A stretch of DNA of 64,000 nucleotides from Saccharopolyspora gloriosae (GTDB lineage: Bacteria > Actinomycetota > Actinomycetes > Mycobacteriales > Pseudonocardiaceae), in NCBI RefSeq assembly GCF_014203325.1, contig NZ_JACHIV010000001.1, forward strand, positions 6,387,501 to 6,451,500, written 5' to 3'. A model generated the notes under the pieces. It saw nothing but the letters and a program-made list of their open reading frames with translations. It searched no databases and was not told the origin of the DNA. This document shows, one piece after another, positions 17,453-25,673 of this stretch; position 1 is the first letter of the stretch, and every line of letters begins with the position of its first letter. Made by a program: the position numbers and the translations under genes.

Positions 17453-17722
17453 ATGAGGCCGGTGACCAGATTGCCGCTGCTCATCGCCGCGCTGGCCCTG
17501 CCGATCGCCGTGGTGCTGTTCAGCTACGCCGTGACCAACGGACCCCGCAACCCGCAGGTACCCGCCGAAGTCCACGTGGGCGACGTGTCGGGCCCCGGTC
17601 AGCCGGGCGGGAGTCCGACGCTCGTGCCCGCGACGACCACGTCGCCGCCCGCCGACCTGCCGCCGCCGGAACCGGAAGATGACGACGACGAACCCGACGA
17701 CGACCTCGACGATGACGACTGA
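17453..17722 (+). CDS. Small secreted protein with a poly-acidic C-terminus, cotranscribed with a sensor kinase
   Basis: An 89-residue protein with an N-terminal hydrophobic segment (LPLLIAALALPIAVVLFSYAV, residues 7-27) that could be a signal peptide or membrane anchor. A Pro/Thr-rich stretch follows, and the last 15 residues are almost all Asp and Glu. ATG 17453 is the only sensible start. Its 3' end overlaps the kinase start by 11 bp, so the two should be translationally coupled. I do not recognise the family. The acidic tail suggests metal or cationic-peptide binding outside the membrane, perhaps presenting a signal to the kinase; that is inference. Confidence 0.65.
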   Translation: MRPVTRLPLLIAALALPIAVVLFSYAVTNGPRNPQVPAEVHVGDVSGPGQPGGSPTLVPATTTSPPADLPPPEPEDDDDEPDDDLDDDD

Positions 17723-19181
17723 GCCGCGGCGCAGCGGCACCCGCGTCCCGGCTCGCGCGCAGATCATGGGCTGGATGTTGCTCGTGCTGGTCGTGGTGCT
17801 GACCGGGATCGTGCTGCTGGTGTGGCGGTTCCTGCACAACGACGCGATGAACAAGGTGACCGCCTCGTTGGAGCAGGAGGGCGGCGAGTTCGTCAACTTC
17901 GCGCAGGTCGGGAGGCACCCGGTCACCGGTGCGCTGATCGCCGAGCCGGGGGCGTTGTTCGACACCTACCTCCGGCAGCAGTACCCGGACTCGTGGGAGG
18001 TCATGATCGGCGCGTGGGAGACCCCCACCGGCCTGAAGTGGCACATGCAGTCCCAGGACAAGGAGATCCGGGAGGTCGTGCACGACCCGCGCCTGCTGGA
18101 CCGGATCGTCGCGGACCCGAACGGGCACGGGACGGCGCAGACCGCATCCGGGCCGCTGCGCTGGATCAAGATCCAGGCCCACACCGACGGCGGGCAGCAG
18201 GCCTGGTTCATCACCGGTCACTTCACCTCCGCCGACGTCGCCGAGGTGCACGGGGTGGTGCGCATCCTGGTGCTGGTCAGCGCGTTCGGCGTGCTGCTGG
18301 CGGCGGCGTCCTCGTGGGTCGTGGCCGGGGCGATCCTCGCGCCGGTACGCACCGTGCGGCAGGCCGCCGCGGAGATCAGCGAGCACGACCTGACCCGGCG
18401 CATCCCGGTGGAGGGCCGCGACGACATCGCCGCGCTCGCCTACCAGTTCAACGCGATGCTGGACCGGCTGGAATCCGCGTTCAGCACGCAGCGCCAGTTC
18501 GTCGACGACGCCAGCCACGAGCTGCGCACTCCGATCACGATCGTGCGCGGGCACCTCGAACTGCTCGGCGACGATCCGGACGAGCGCGACGAGGTGGTGC
18601 GGCTGTGCACCGACGAGCTGGACCGGATGACGCGCATCGTCGAGGACCTGCTGATGCTGGCCAAGGCCGACCGCCCGGACTTCGTGCACCCCGCCGAGGT
18701 GTCGCTCGCGGAGCTGACCAGCGACATCGACGCGAAGGTGCGCTCCATCGCGGACCGGCGGTGGGTGCTGGAGAGCATCGGCGAGGGCGACGTGGTCGTG
18801 GACGCGCAGCGGCTCACCCAGGCCGTGGTGCAGCTCGCGCAGAACGCGGTGCAGCACACGGAGGACGGCGCGGAGATCCGCATCGGGTCCACGCTGAGCC
18901 TGGGGCGGCTGACGCTGTGGGTCACCGACCGCGGGCCGGGGGTGGATCCCGCCGAGGTGGAGCAGATCTTCGCCCGGTTCGCGCACGGCAGCGGGCCCGG
19001 ACGCGGCGGTGCGGGGCTCGGGCTGGCGATCGTCGCGGCCATCGCCGAAGCGCACCACGGGCGGGTGCGAGTGCTGTCCGAGCCCGGCGCCGGCGCCACG
19101 TTCGGCCTGGACCTGCCCGCTCGACCGGGTGCCGCGCTCGGCCCCGCCGCGCCCGCGACCGCTGAGGAGGTCCCCGCATGA
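17712..19181 (+). CDS. OmpR-type sensor histidine kinase
   Basis: About 489 residues: a membrane helix (IMGWMLLVLVVVLTGIVLLVWRF), an extracytoplasmic sensor loop of about 130 residues, a second helix (ILVLVSAFGVLLAAASSWVVAGAI), and a HAMP linker. HisKA follows with phospho-acceptor His in FVDDASHELRTPITIVRGH. The ATPase boxes are AQNAVQHTEDGA (N), DRGPGVD (G1) and GAGLGLAIVAAI (G2). The ORF is open to 17679; ATG 17712 (TTEPRRSG) gives a normal cytoplasmic leader and overlaps the acidic small protein. It overlaps the response regulator by ATGA. Confidence 0.93.
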   Translation: MTTEPRRSGTRVPARAQIMGWMLLVLVVVLTGIVLLVWRFLHNDAMNKVTASLEQEGGEFVNFAQVGRHPVTGALIAEPGALFDTYLRQQYPDSWEVMIGAWETPTGLKWHMQSQDKEIREVVHDPRLLDRIVADPNGHGTAQTASGPLRWIKIQAHTDGGQQAWFITGHFTSADVAEVHGVVRILVLVSAFGVLLAAASSWVVAGAILAPVRTVRQAAAEISEHDLTRRIPVEGRDDIAALAYQFNAMLDRLESAFSTQRQFVDDASHELRTPITIVRGHLELLGDDPDERDEVVRLCTDELDRMTRIVEDLLMLAKADRPDFVHPAEVSLAELTSDIDAKVRSIADRRWVLESIGEGDVVVDAQRLTQAVVQLAQNAVQHTEDGAEIRIGSTLSLGRLTLWVTDRGPGVDPAEVEQIFARFAHGSGPGRGGAGLGLAIVAAIAEAHHGRVRVLSEPGAGATFGLDLPARPGAALGPAAPATAEEVPA

Positions 19182-19840
19182 GCAAGATCCTGATCGTGGA
19201 GGACGAGGCGCGCATCGCCGCGTTCCTGGAGAAGGGGTTGCGCGCCAACGGTTTCGGCACCGCGGTGGCCGGTGACGGCGCCACCGCGCAGGAACTGCTG
19301 CTCAGCGGGGACTACGACCTCGCCGTGCTCGACCTCGGCTTGCCCGGCAAGGACGGTTTCGCCGTGCTGCAGGCCGTGCGCGCGCAGCGGGTCACGTTGC
19401 CGGTGATCATCCTGACGGCGCGGGACTCGGTGCACGACACGGTCGCCGGGCTGGAGGGCGGCGCGGACGACTACATGACCAAGCCGTTCCGGTTCGAGGA
19501 GCTGCTGGCCCGGGTCCGGCTGCGGCTGCGGTCCTCGGACCGCACGCCTGAGGTGACGGTGCTGCGGGAGGGGCAGCTGTCGCTGGACCTGCGGACGCGG
19601 CGCGCGCAGCTGCCGGAGGCGACGGTGGACCTCACCGCACGCGAGTTCGCGATGCTGGAGCTGTTCCTGCGCCACTCCGGGCAGGTGCTGTCCCGGGAGC
19701 AGATCCTGTCGCACGTGTGGGGCTACGACTTCGACCCCGGTTCGAACGTGGTGGACGTGTACGTGCGGGCGCTGCGCCGCAAGATCGGCAGTGAGCGCAT
19801 CCGCACGGTCCGCGGCATGGGCTACCGCCTCGGCGCCTAG
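19178..19840 (+). CDS. OmpR/PhoB-family response regulator
   Basis: A 220-residue regulator. The receiver (1-115) has EDE at the acidic pocket, phospho-acceptor Asp in LAVLDLGLPG, Thr in IILTARD, and Lys in YMTKPFRFEEL. The winged-helix DNA-binding domain (about 125-220) has the typical VDLTAREFAMLELFLRHSGQVLSREQIL and VVDVYVRALRRKIG stretches ending in VRGMGYRL. It is translationally coupled to the kinase (ATGA overlap). The palindrome at 17390-17409 is a candidate target. Confidence 0.95.
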   Translation: MSKILIVEDEARIAAFLEKGLRANGFGTAVAGDGATAQELLLSGDYDLAVLDLGLPGKDGFAVLQAVRAQRVTLPVIILTARDSVHDTVAGLEGGADDYMTKPFRFEELLARVRLRLRSSDRTPEVTVLREGQLSLDLRTRRAQLPEATVDLTAREFAMLELFLRHSGQVLSREQILSHVWGYDFDPGSNVVDVYVRALRRKIGSERIRTVRGMGYRLGA

Positions 19841-20021
19841 GGACTGTGCACGACGGTCTCGTCGGCTCCCTGGCCGCGGGTTCAGGGGCACCGGATTCCT
19901 GAGCCGCCGCAGCTGAGTTCGAGGACCGCCGCGAGCGCCAGTCCCGGATCCGGTGGTCCGGAATCACCCTGGGTCGCGGACGCGTCCGGCCGACGCGCCG
20001 ACTCCCCCGGCACGGGCACCC

Positions 20022-20136
20022 GAGTTGTGCACACCTGTGGACAACTCCGTCCACACCTGTGCACAACTCGGTCCGCAGTGGGGACCGCACACTCCCCGGA
20101 CCTTGGGCAACGGAGTTGTCCACAAGCTGTGGAAGA
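20022..20136. promoter_or_regulatory. Cluster of DnaA-box-like sequences arranged as a palindrome
   Basis: TTGTGCACA (20025-20033), TGTGGACAA (20036-20044), TGTGCACAA (20058-20066), TTGTCCACA (20116-20124) and a weaker TGTGGAAGA (20128-20136). The actinobacterial consensus is TTGTCCACA, so two are exact and two differ by one base. GAGTTGTGCACA (20022-20033) and TGTGCACAACTC (20058-20069) are exact inverted copies. It is not oriC by gene context; a DnaA-binding or titration site is plausible. Confidence 0.6.
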
Positions 20137-20227
20137 ACTGTTTGCGCAGGCCCGTCCGGGAGCGGACCGAACCGGGTCGTCCCCGCGACCGCGCGGCGGT
20201 CACCCGTCGAGCGCTCCCGGCACCGGC

Positions 20228-20251
20228 CGACGACCGACCGGTCGGTCGTCG
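20228..20251. promoter_or_regulatory. Perfect 24-bp palindrome
   Basis: The 24 bases centred on ACCGGT (arms CGACGACCGACC) are completely self-complementary. Between two convergent genes it could be a bidirectional terminator stem without a loop or a protein site. No T run follows. Confidence 0.4.
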
Positions 20252-20403
20252 TGCCCGCACCGGTGGTCCACAGGCCCGGACCGGCCCGGGAGCAGCCTCC
20301 ACCCCGCCGGACGTCGCAACCCCCGGCTCACCCGATCCAGGCCCGGCCGCTGCCCCACAGTGATCAGGGCTACGGCTCGTCCGATCGGCACCGGGACGCG
20401 CCG

Positions 20404-21714
20404 TCAGCCCACGGGGAGCCGGCCCACGCCGCGCCAGGAGATCCCCGCTCGGCGCAGCACGTCCGGGTCCAAGTGGTTGCGGGTGTCCACCACGACCGGC
20501 CCGGCCAGCAACCCCGCCACCCGCGGCCAGTCCAACGCCCGGAACTGCTGCCACTCGGTGAGCACCACGAGCCCGGCCGACCCCTTGGCCGCCTCGTACG
20601 GGTCGTCCACCAGCGACACCACACCCCGCAGCGGAGCCTCGTCACCGCGCAGCCCCGGGTCGCACGCCACGAGCTCGGCGCCGCGCGCGGCCAGCAGCTC
20701 GGCCACCGCCAGCGCGGGCGAATCCCGCAGGTCGTCCGTACCGGCCTTGAACGTCAACCCCAGCAGCCCGAGCCGGACACCGTCGAGCGAACCGGCCACG
20801 CCGACCCCGCACGCGTCGGCGACCTTCGCCACCATCTGCTCCCGCTGCCGCGTGTTCGAGTCGATCGTCGCGCCCAGCAGCTCGAAGTCGAACCCCACCG
20901 ACTGCGCCACCTGCAGCAGCGCCGCGGTGTCCTTCGGCAGGCAAGACCCGCCCCAGCCCGGACCGGGCTGCAGGAAGGACTGCCCGATCCGCCGGTCGTA
21001 GCCCATGCCCTCGGTGACGTCGGAGATGTTCGCCCCCAGCCGCTCGCACAGCTCGGCGACCGCGTTCACGTACGACAACTTCGTGGCGAGGAAGCAGTTC
21101 GCCGCGTACTTGACCATCTCCGCGCTCGGCGCGTCCGTGAGCACCGTCGGCGCGCCCAGCCGCGCGTAGAGCGCCGCGACCCGCTCGGCCGCGTCCTGCG
21201 ACGCCGAACCCACCACGATCCGGTCCGGGTTCAGGAAGTCGTGCACCGCCGAGCCCTCGCGCAGGAACTCGGGATTCGACACCACGGCCACATCGGGCCG
21301 GCCGACGAGTTCCGCTACCCGCGCCGACGTGCCCACCGGCACCGTCGACTTGCACACCAGCACGCAGCCGGTCGGCAGCACCTCGGCCACCTCGGCGACG
21401 ACCGACTCGACCGCCGCCAGGTCCGCGCCGCCGCCCGAACCCATCGGCGTCGGCACGCACAGGAAGACCACCTCGGCGTCTGCCACGGCATCCGCCGAGC
21501 CCAGCACGAACTCCAGCCTGCCCGCCGCGATGCCCTCCCCGACGAGCTCGCCGAGGCCGGGTTCGAAGATGCCGACCTCGCCGCGCGCGAGCCGCGCGAC
21601 CTTCGCCGCGTCCACGTCGCTGCACACCACGCGGTGGCCCAGCGACGCCAGGCACGCACCCGTCGTCAGTCCCACGTACCCCGTCCCGACGACCACGATC
21701 CGACGAGCGAACAC
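20404..21714 (-). CDS. ugd: UDP-glucose 6-dehydrogenase family protein
   Basis: Oxidises UDP-glucose to UDP-glucuronate in two NAD-dependent steps for surface polysaccharide synthesis. The 436-residue product begins with the Rossmann motif VVGTGYVGLTTGACLASLGH. The catalytic Cys lies in GPGWGGSCLPKDT near residue 258, and the C-terminal nucleotide-sugar domain has LGLTFKAGTDDLRDSPAL. GTG 21714 has GGAGG 9 bases upstream; the longer ORF start lacks support. A GDP-mannose dehydrogenase cannot be excluded from motifs alone, but the length and active-site pattern fit UDP-glucose dehydrogenase. The nearby glycosyltransferase fusion may use sugars derived from it. Confidence 0.92.
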   Translation of the reverse strand: MFARRIVVVGTGYVGLTTGACLASLGHRVVCSDVDAAKVARLARGEVGIFEPGLGELVGEGIAAGRLEFVLGSADAVADAEVVFLCVPTPMGSGGGADLAAVESVVAEVAEVLPTGCVLVCKSTVPVGTSARVAELVGRPDVAVVSNPEFLREGSAVHDFLNPDRIVVGSASQDAAERVAALYARLGAPTVLTDAPSAEMVKYAANCFLATKLSYVNAVAELCERLGANISDVTEGMGYDRRIGQSFLQPGPGWGGSCLPKDTAALLQVAQSVGFDFELLGATIDSNTRQREQMVAKVADACGVGVAGSLDGVRLGLLGLTFKAGTDDLRDSPALAVAELLAARGAELVACDPGLRGDEAPLRGVVSLVDDPYEAAKGSAGLVVLTEWQQFRALDWPRVAGLLAGPVVVDTRNHLDPDVLRRAGISWRGVGRLPVG

Positions 21715-21900
21715 GGTGCACCTACCTCCGTCGACAGCGTGCGGACCGACCGGGAAATCCCAGGCCGGAAAGCTGACCTCGCGGAAATCGTGGCACATCG
21801 CGGATGCCGGGAGCGGCGCTTTGGGAACTGTTCACGCGCTGCTGCTCAGGTGGTGACGCACCGGTGTGCGGCCGTTCAAGCACCCGGCACCGGTCCCGAT

Positions 21901-21928
21901 CAGTACTGCACAAGCGAGCTCAGTACTG
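21901..21928. promoter_or_regulatory. Two CAGTACTG palindromes 20 bp apart, candidate operator
   Basis: CAGTACTG occurs at 21901-21908 and 21921-21928; the longer unit GAGCTCAGTACTG is partly duplicated. Two 8-bp palindromes two helical turns apart, 40-70 bp before the SDR start, fit binding by a dimeric regulator on one DNA face. Confidence 0.45.
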
Positions 21929-21968
21929 CTTAACTACGGGCGAACCGATCCCGCACTGGAGGAGCCTC

Positions 21969-22727
21969 ATGCAGATCACCGGCACCGCGGCCATCGTCAC
22001 CGGAGCCGCATCCGGGCTCGGCGCGGCCACCGCCCGCGCCCTCGCCGAACGCGGGGCGCACGTGTTCGGCGTCGACCTGCCGGACGCGGTGACCAGCGCG
22101 GCGCCCGTCGACGGCGTGACCTACTGCGGCGCCGACGTCACCGACGCCGACCAGGTGCAGACCGCCGTGGACCAAGCCGCGGGCGGCAGCGCGCCGCTGC
22201 GCGTCGTCGTCAACTGCGCCGGGATCGGGCCGTCCGCGCGCATCAGCGGCAAGCAAGGACCGCACGACCTCGACCTGTTCCGCAAAGTCCTCGAAGTCAA
22301 CCTGCTCGGCACGTTCAACGTGCTGCGGCTGGCGGCGCCCGCGATCCGCGAGACCGAACCCGACCGGGAAGGCCAGCGCGGCGTCGTGATCAACACGGCC
22401 TCGGTCGCCGCCTACGACGGCCAGATCGGGCAAGCCGCCTACGCCGCCTCCAAAGGCGGAGTCGCCAGCCTGACGCTGCCCGCCGCCCGCGACCTGTCGT
22501 CGGCCGGGATCCGGGTGATGACCATCGCGCCGGGCATCGTGGACACCCCGATGCTCGCGACCGTCAGCGAGGAGTACCGCGAAGGCCTCGCCGCGGGCGT
22601 CCCCTTCCCGAAGCGCCTCGCCGTCCCCGGCGACTACGCCCTGCTCGCCGTGAACATCGTCGAACACGACTACCTCAACGGCGAAGTAATCCGCATGGAC
22701 GGAGCCCTTCGCATGGCTCCTAAGTGA
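21969..22727 (+). CDS. Short-chain dehydrogenase/reductase (type II 3-hydroxyacyl-CoA dehydrogenase-like)
   Basis: A 252-residue classical SDR. The cofactor motif is TGAASGLGAATA, with an acidic residue after strand 2 (VFGVDLPD) indicating NAD preference. NCAGIG follows strand 4, and the catalytic set is Ser in INTASVAA plus YAASK. The C-terminal APGIVDTPML and PKRLAVPGDYALLAVNIVEHDYLNGEVIRMDGALRM match the HSD17B10-like subgroup, which oxidises 3-hydroxyacyl-CoA in fatty-acid or isoleucine breakdown. ATG 21969 has GGAGGAG upstream. It is divergent from ugd and convergent with the TM0106-type nuclease. Confidence 0.9.
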   Translation: MQITGTAAIVTGAASGLGAATARALAERGAHVFGVDLPDAVTSAAPVDGVTYCGADVTDADQVQTAVDQAAGGSAPLRVVVNCAGIGPSARISGKQGPHDLDLFRKVLEVNLLGTFNVLRLAAPAIRETEPDREGQRGVVINTASVAAYDGQIGQAAYAASKGGVASLTLPAARDLSSAGIRVMTIAPGIVDTPMLATVSEEYREGLAAGVPFPKRLAVPGDYALLAVNIVEHDYLNGEVIRMDGALRMAPK

Positions 22728-22769
22728 TCTGTTCTATTTCCGGTCGTTCTGCTTGGGTGGTCGGGTGGC

Positions 22770-22926
22770 GGAACCTCAGTGGCTTCCTCGCTGCGGGATC
22801 TTTTTTCCAAGTGGCTCCGCCACGAGGAAAAAAGCTGTCCTCGCGAGGAAGCCACTGAGAACCCGCGGGTCGTCACCTTCTTGACGTGGGCTATGTGCTT
22901 CGCACATACAGGCACGGCTTCGCCGC
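22770..22926 (+). repeat. Nested-palindrome repeat element, copy B
   Basis: Same length and orientation as copy A (13491-13647). The outer arms are CTCAGTGGCTTCCTCGC (22775-22791) and its exact complement (22843-22859). Relative to copy A the sixth position of the left arm is T instead of C and its partner in the right arm is A instead of G, a compensatory change that preserves pairing. The inner T6/A6 stem, the apical GTGGC-TCC-GCCAC and the TATGTGC-TTC-GCACATA hairpin are unchanged. Most mismatches fall in the roughly 20-bp segment 22866-22882. It again lies between convergent genes, 43 bp after the SDR stop. Confidence 0.85.
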
Positions 22927-22980
22927 AAGGCAGGCCGGCTTCGCCGCCCACTGCCCGGCCTTCGGCCTCTGGTGGGTGTG

Positions 22981-24618
22981 TCAGAGGTCTTCGGTGAACG
23001 GGATGGATCGGGCTTCGGGGGAGGTCATCCAGCGGCGGATGGTCCAGGTGGCTCGGACGTCGTCCTCGTTGTACTGGAGGAGCCGGCTGCGCTGGGACGG
23101 TTCCTGCTCCTGGCCGTCCAGGCCTACCGCGTCGCGGTACCAGCGCATCGAGTTCTCGCCGCTGGCCTCCGGGTCCCGCCAGGCGAACCCGGCGCTGGGG
23201 GCGATCACCTTCAGCCCCTTGCCGTGCGGGCACAGGAACTGGTCGCGGACCGCCGCGAACAGGTCGACCCACTCGTCGGAGCCGATGAACCGGCGCACCT
23301 CGGACACCTCGGGGATGCCGGGCTTGCCGGCGAAGCGCTCCGCCGACGAGAGCATCCAGCGGTTCTCCGCGAGCTCGTTGTAGCAGTAGGCGCGGAACGT
23401 GAGCCCGCGCGCGTGCGCGCGCTCCCGGACCGCGACGAACCAGCACCAGAACTCGGCGAACGACCGCGCCTCGTCGTCGGAGGGCAGCGGATCCCAGGTG
23501 ACGAAGGCGCGGTAGCCCTGCTCCTCGTCGACGTCCGCTCCGGACAGCCAGCAGCCCCACATGTAGGCGCCGGAGTCGGCGTAGCTCTCCATGTCCACGT
23601 CGATCTCGACGTCGGCGCGCGGCACCCGCAGCTCCCGCACGCGGCGCACCAGCGGGAGGTCGCGCAGCCACGCCTTCGCCAGCAGCACCGCCTCGTCGGC
23701 GCGGGCCGCGCCCAGCGAAGTCGCCCGGCCCTGCTCCGGTGTCATCGCGGCCAGGTCGTCGACGGTGCGCACCTGCGCGGCCCGCAGCACCGCCGCGTCC
23801 TCACCGCGCACCACCAGGCTCACGTCGCGCGCGTCCCGCAGCTCCGCCGAGCACGTCGGCCACCACGGGCAGCCCTTGCACTCGGTGACCCGGGACGGCT
23901 GCGCGAGCGGTTCGGCGCCGGTGGCGGCGGCGGTCGCCACGGCCACCCGGTCGGCGAACCGCGCGTCGTACTCGGCGAGCGCGGTGCGCCCGCCCGGCCA
24001 GTTCGGCGCCAGCAGGTCGTGCCAGACGACCAGGTCGCCCTCGACGCCGATGACCCCGCCGACGGGCGTGCCCGGCGCCGCCATCCCGCACGCTTCGAGC
24101 AGCCGCACCAGGTGCGCCAGCCGCAGCTGGTCCCGCGGCTGGGCCCGGACCTTGCGCCGCCCGTTGCGCTTCGCCGACTCCGGCAGCGGGCTCTCCAGCG
24201 GCGAAGTGCGCGCCCCGCTGCCGGGGTCGGTCGTCTTGTGCCGCACCACCAGCACCGGCGTGTAACCGGAGCCGTTGCGCACCAGCAGGTCGATGCCGCC
24301 GAACCGGCCCGCCTCGGGGTTCGCGGGCAGCTGCGCGCCGGAGATGAACCGCACGCCGTCCCGCATCGCCTCCAGCGTCTCCCGCTCGCGCCGGCGCAGG
24401 CTCGCCTCGCGCGGGATGCGCGCCCACGATTCGCCCAGCAGCTCGCCGAGCCGGTCGGCGATCGCGCGGCGGTGGTCGGCGGCGTCGGCGACGCGCTGCT
24501 CGATGCCCGGATCCATCGGGGCTTTCGGCAGGTCACGGGATTGCGGATCGTTCTCGAGATGCACCCTCCTGCGACAGCGCGTCACTACGCCCGCGTCCAG
24601 CAGCACCTCGTTCTCCAC
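22981..24618 (-). CDS. TM0106-family RecB-like putative nuclease
   Basis: About 545 residues. The N-terminal half has a PD-(D/E)XK-like region (GGIDLLVRNGSGYTPVLVVRHKTTD around residues 105-130) and a Cys set (CKGCPWWPTC, with an upstream partner possible) of the kind that binds zinc or an iron-sulfur cluster. The C-terminal half is an RNase H-like exonuclease domain (VEIDVDMESYAD, FVTWDPLPSDDEARSFAEFWCW, RAYCYNELAENRWM and the final YNEDDVRATWTIRRWM). This matches the TM0106 family of predicted nucleases, whose cellular role is undefined. GTG 24618 opens the reading frame MENEVLLDAGVVTRCRRRVH, a plausible family start. Confidence 0.82.
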   Translation of the reverse strand: MENEVLLDAGVVTRCRRRVHLENDPQSRDLPKAPMDPGIEQRVADAADHRRAIADRLGELLGESWARIPREASLRRRERETLEAMRDGVRFISGAQLPANPEAGRFGGIDLLVRNGSGYTPVLVVRHKTTDPGSGARTSPLESPLPESAKRNGRRKVRAQPRDQLRLAHLVRLLEACGMAAPGTPVGGVIGVEGDLVVWHDLLAPNWPGGRTALAEYDARFADRVAVATAAATGAEPLAQPSRVTECKGCPWWPTCSAELRDARDVSLVVRGEDAAVLRAAQVRTVDDLAAMTPEQGRATSLGAARADEAVLLAKAWLRDLPLVRRVRELRVPRADVEIDVDMESYADSGAYMWGCWLSGADVDEEQGYRAFVTWDPLPSDDEARSFAEFWCWFVAVRERAHARGLTFRAYCYNELAENRWMLSSAERFAGKPGIPEVSEVRRFIGSDEWVDLFAAVRDQFLCPHGKGLKVIAPSAGFAWRDPEASGENSMRWYRDAVGLDGQEQEPSQRSRLLQYNEDDVRATWTIRRWMTSPEARSIPFTEDL

Positions 24619-24862
24619 GTCCCGCAGCGTAGGCCGTACCCCTGACGATCGCGCCCATCACCCCGGTGACGGAGGACAACCGACGGCTACGCACCGTGCA
24701 CGACCGGTCGATCACTCCCTCGCTCGGTCAACCGGCACCGGCCGCGCGAACTCCTTACAGTGATCCCCGAGCGAGGTGAACGCCCTGGCCGCGGCATCCG
24801 GGACCGGATCGGCGACGGCCGCAGGCACGGCGCGAACCGTGCCGCGACAGCAGGAGGCGGCG

Positions 24863-25615
24863 ATGACGCGAGGCACCGGCGAACCGGCCACCGCAGCACT
24901 GACCACGGAGATCCTGAGCACCGAACCGCTCAACGCCCGGACCGACGACTCCGGCGACGACGTGCGTTCGGCCGCGAAGCAGGTCAAGAAGGTGGCGAAG
25001 CTGGAGGCCAAGGCCGCCCACGAGCAGACCAAGACCGCCAAGGAGGGGACCAAGGCGGTCAAGCAGGAGGCCAAGGCGACCACCAAGACCGCCAAGCAGG
25101 AGGCGAAGTCCGCCGAGAAGGCCGCCAAGCGCGACGAGAAGGCCCGCAAGAAGGGCGAGCACGGCAGGTTCACGCCCGGCGACGCCCGCAAGGCCGTCGG
25201 CGTGGCCAAGATCCTCGGTCCGGCGCTGGCGCCCTACGCGTGGCAGGCGTTCACCGCCGCGCGGGACGGTTACGACCGGGCCCGCGCGCGGCGGCTCGGA
25301 GTGGCCATGGACGACCTGGGGCGGTTCACCGGGCGCGGTGCCGCGCTGCACGCCCGCATCGCCGGGGACGCCGAGGCGCTGCGCGAACTGCGGACCCGCA
25401 CCGCGGGCCGCACCGCCGCCGAGACCTCGCTCGTCGAGAAGTTCGCCGACGAGGCCGAGGGCAGGCTCGGCCAGCTGGGCAGCGCGGTGCGAGCGGCCGA
25501 ACGCATGCCGACGCCGCGCCGCCGCGCCGCGCACCGCGCCGTCGTCGGCGAACTCGACCGCATCGAGGACGACCTGCTGCACCGCCTCGGCATCCCGAGC
25601 ACCGAGCAGCAGTAG
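24863..25615 (+). CDS. Lys/Ala-rich coiled-coil protein (DUF6474-like)
   Basis: A 250-residue protein. After a short acidic leader, residues 40-115 are a highly charged Lys/Ala/Glu helix of repeats (AAKQVKKVAKLEAKAAHEQTK style). The conserved GRFTPGDARKAVGVAKILGPALAPYAWQAFTAARDGYDRARARRLGV follows, then a helical domain to the end. I recognise this as the actinobacterial family annotated DUF6474; function is unknown. ATG 24863 follows CAGGAGG at 5-base spacing. DNA or envelope association is possible for such basic coiled coils but not shown here. Confidence 0.8.
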   Translation: MTRGTGEPATAALTTEILSTEPLNARTDDSGDDVRSAAKQVKKVAKLEAKAAHEQTKTAKEGTKAVKQEAKATTKTAKQEAKSAEKAAKRDEKARKKGEHGRFTPGDARKAVGVAKILGPALAPYAWQAFTAARDGYDRARARRLGVAMDDLGRFTGRGAALHARIAGDAEALRELRTRTAGRTAAETSLVEKFADEAEGRLGQLGSAVRAAERMPTPRRRAAHRAVVGELDRIEDDLLHRLGIPSTEQQ

Positions 25616-25628
25616 CACCGACGCACGA

Positions 25629-25665
25629 GAACGGGCCGGTCACCACGCAGGTGACCGGCCCGTTC
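25629..25665. terminator. Bidirectional intrinsic terminator
   Basis: GAACGGGCCGGTCACC (25629-25644) and GGTGACCGGCCCGTTC (25650-25665) form a perfect 16-bp stem with a 5-base loop in the 58-bp gap between convergent genes. Confidence 0.9.
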
Positions 25666-25673
25666 ACGTCGGA

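Larger units (their letters stand above)
19841..20403. other. 563-bp convergent intergenic region with DnaA-box-like cluster and a long palindrome
   Basis: No gene is supported here. The left part has five DnaA-box-like 9-mers, three of them inside a 48-bp imperfect palindrome (20022-20069). A perfect 24-bp palindrome lies at 20228-20251. Downstream is unremarkable GC-rich sequence up to the UDP-glucose dehydrogenase stop. Confidence 0.6.

Noticed and set aside
20022-20136. Chromosomal origin oriC
   Set aside because: DnaA boxes are few, there is no dnaA or dnaN next to them, and synteny places oriC beyond the right edge.
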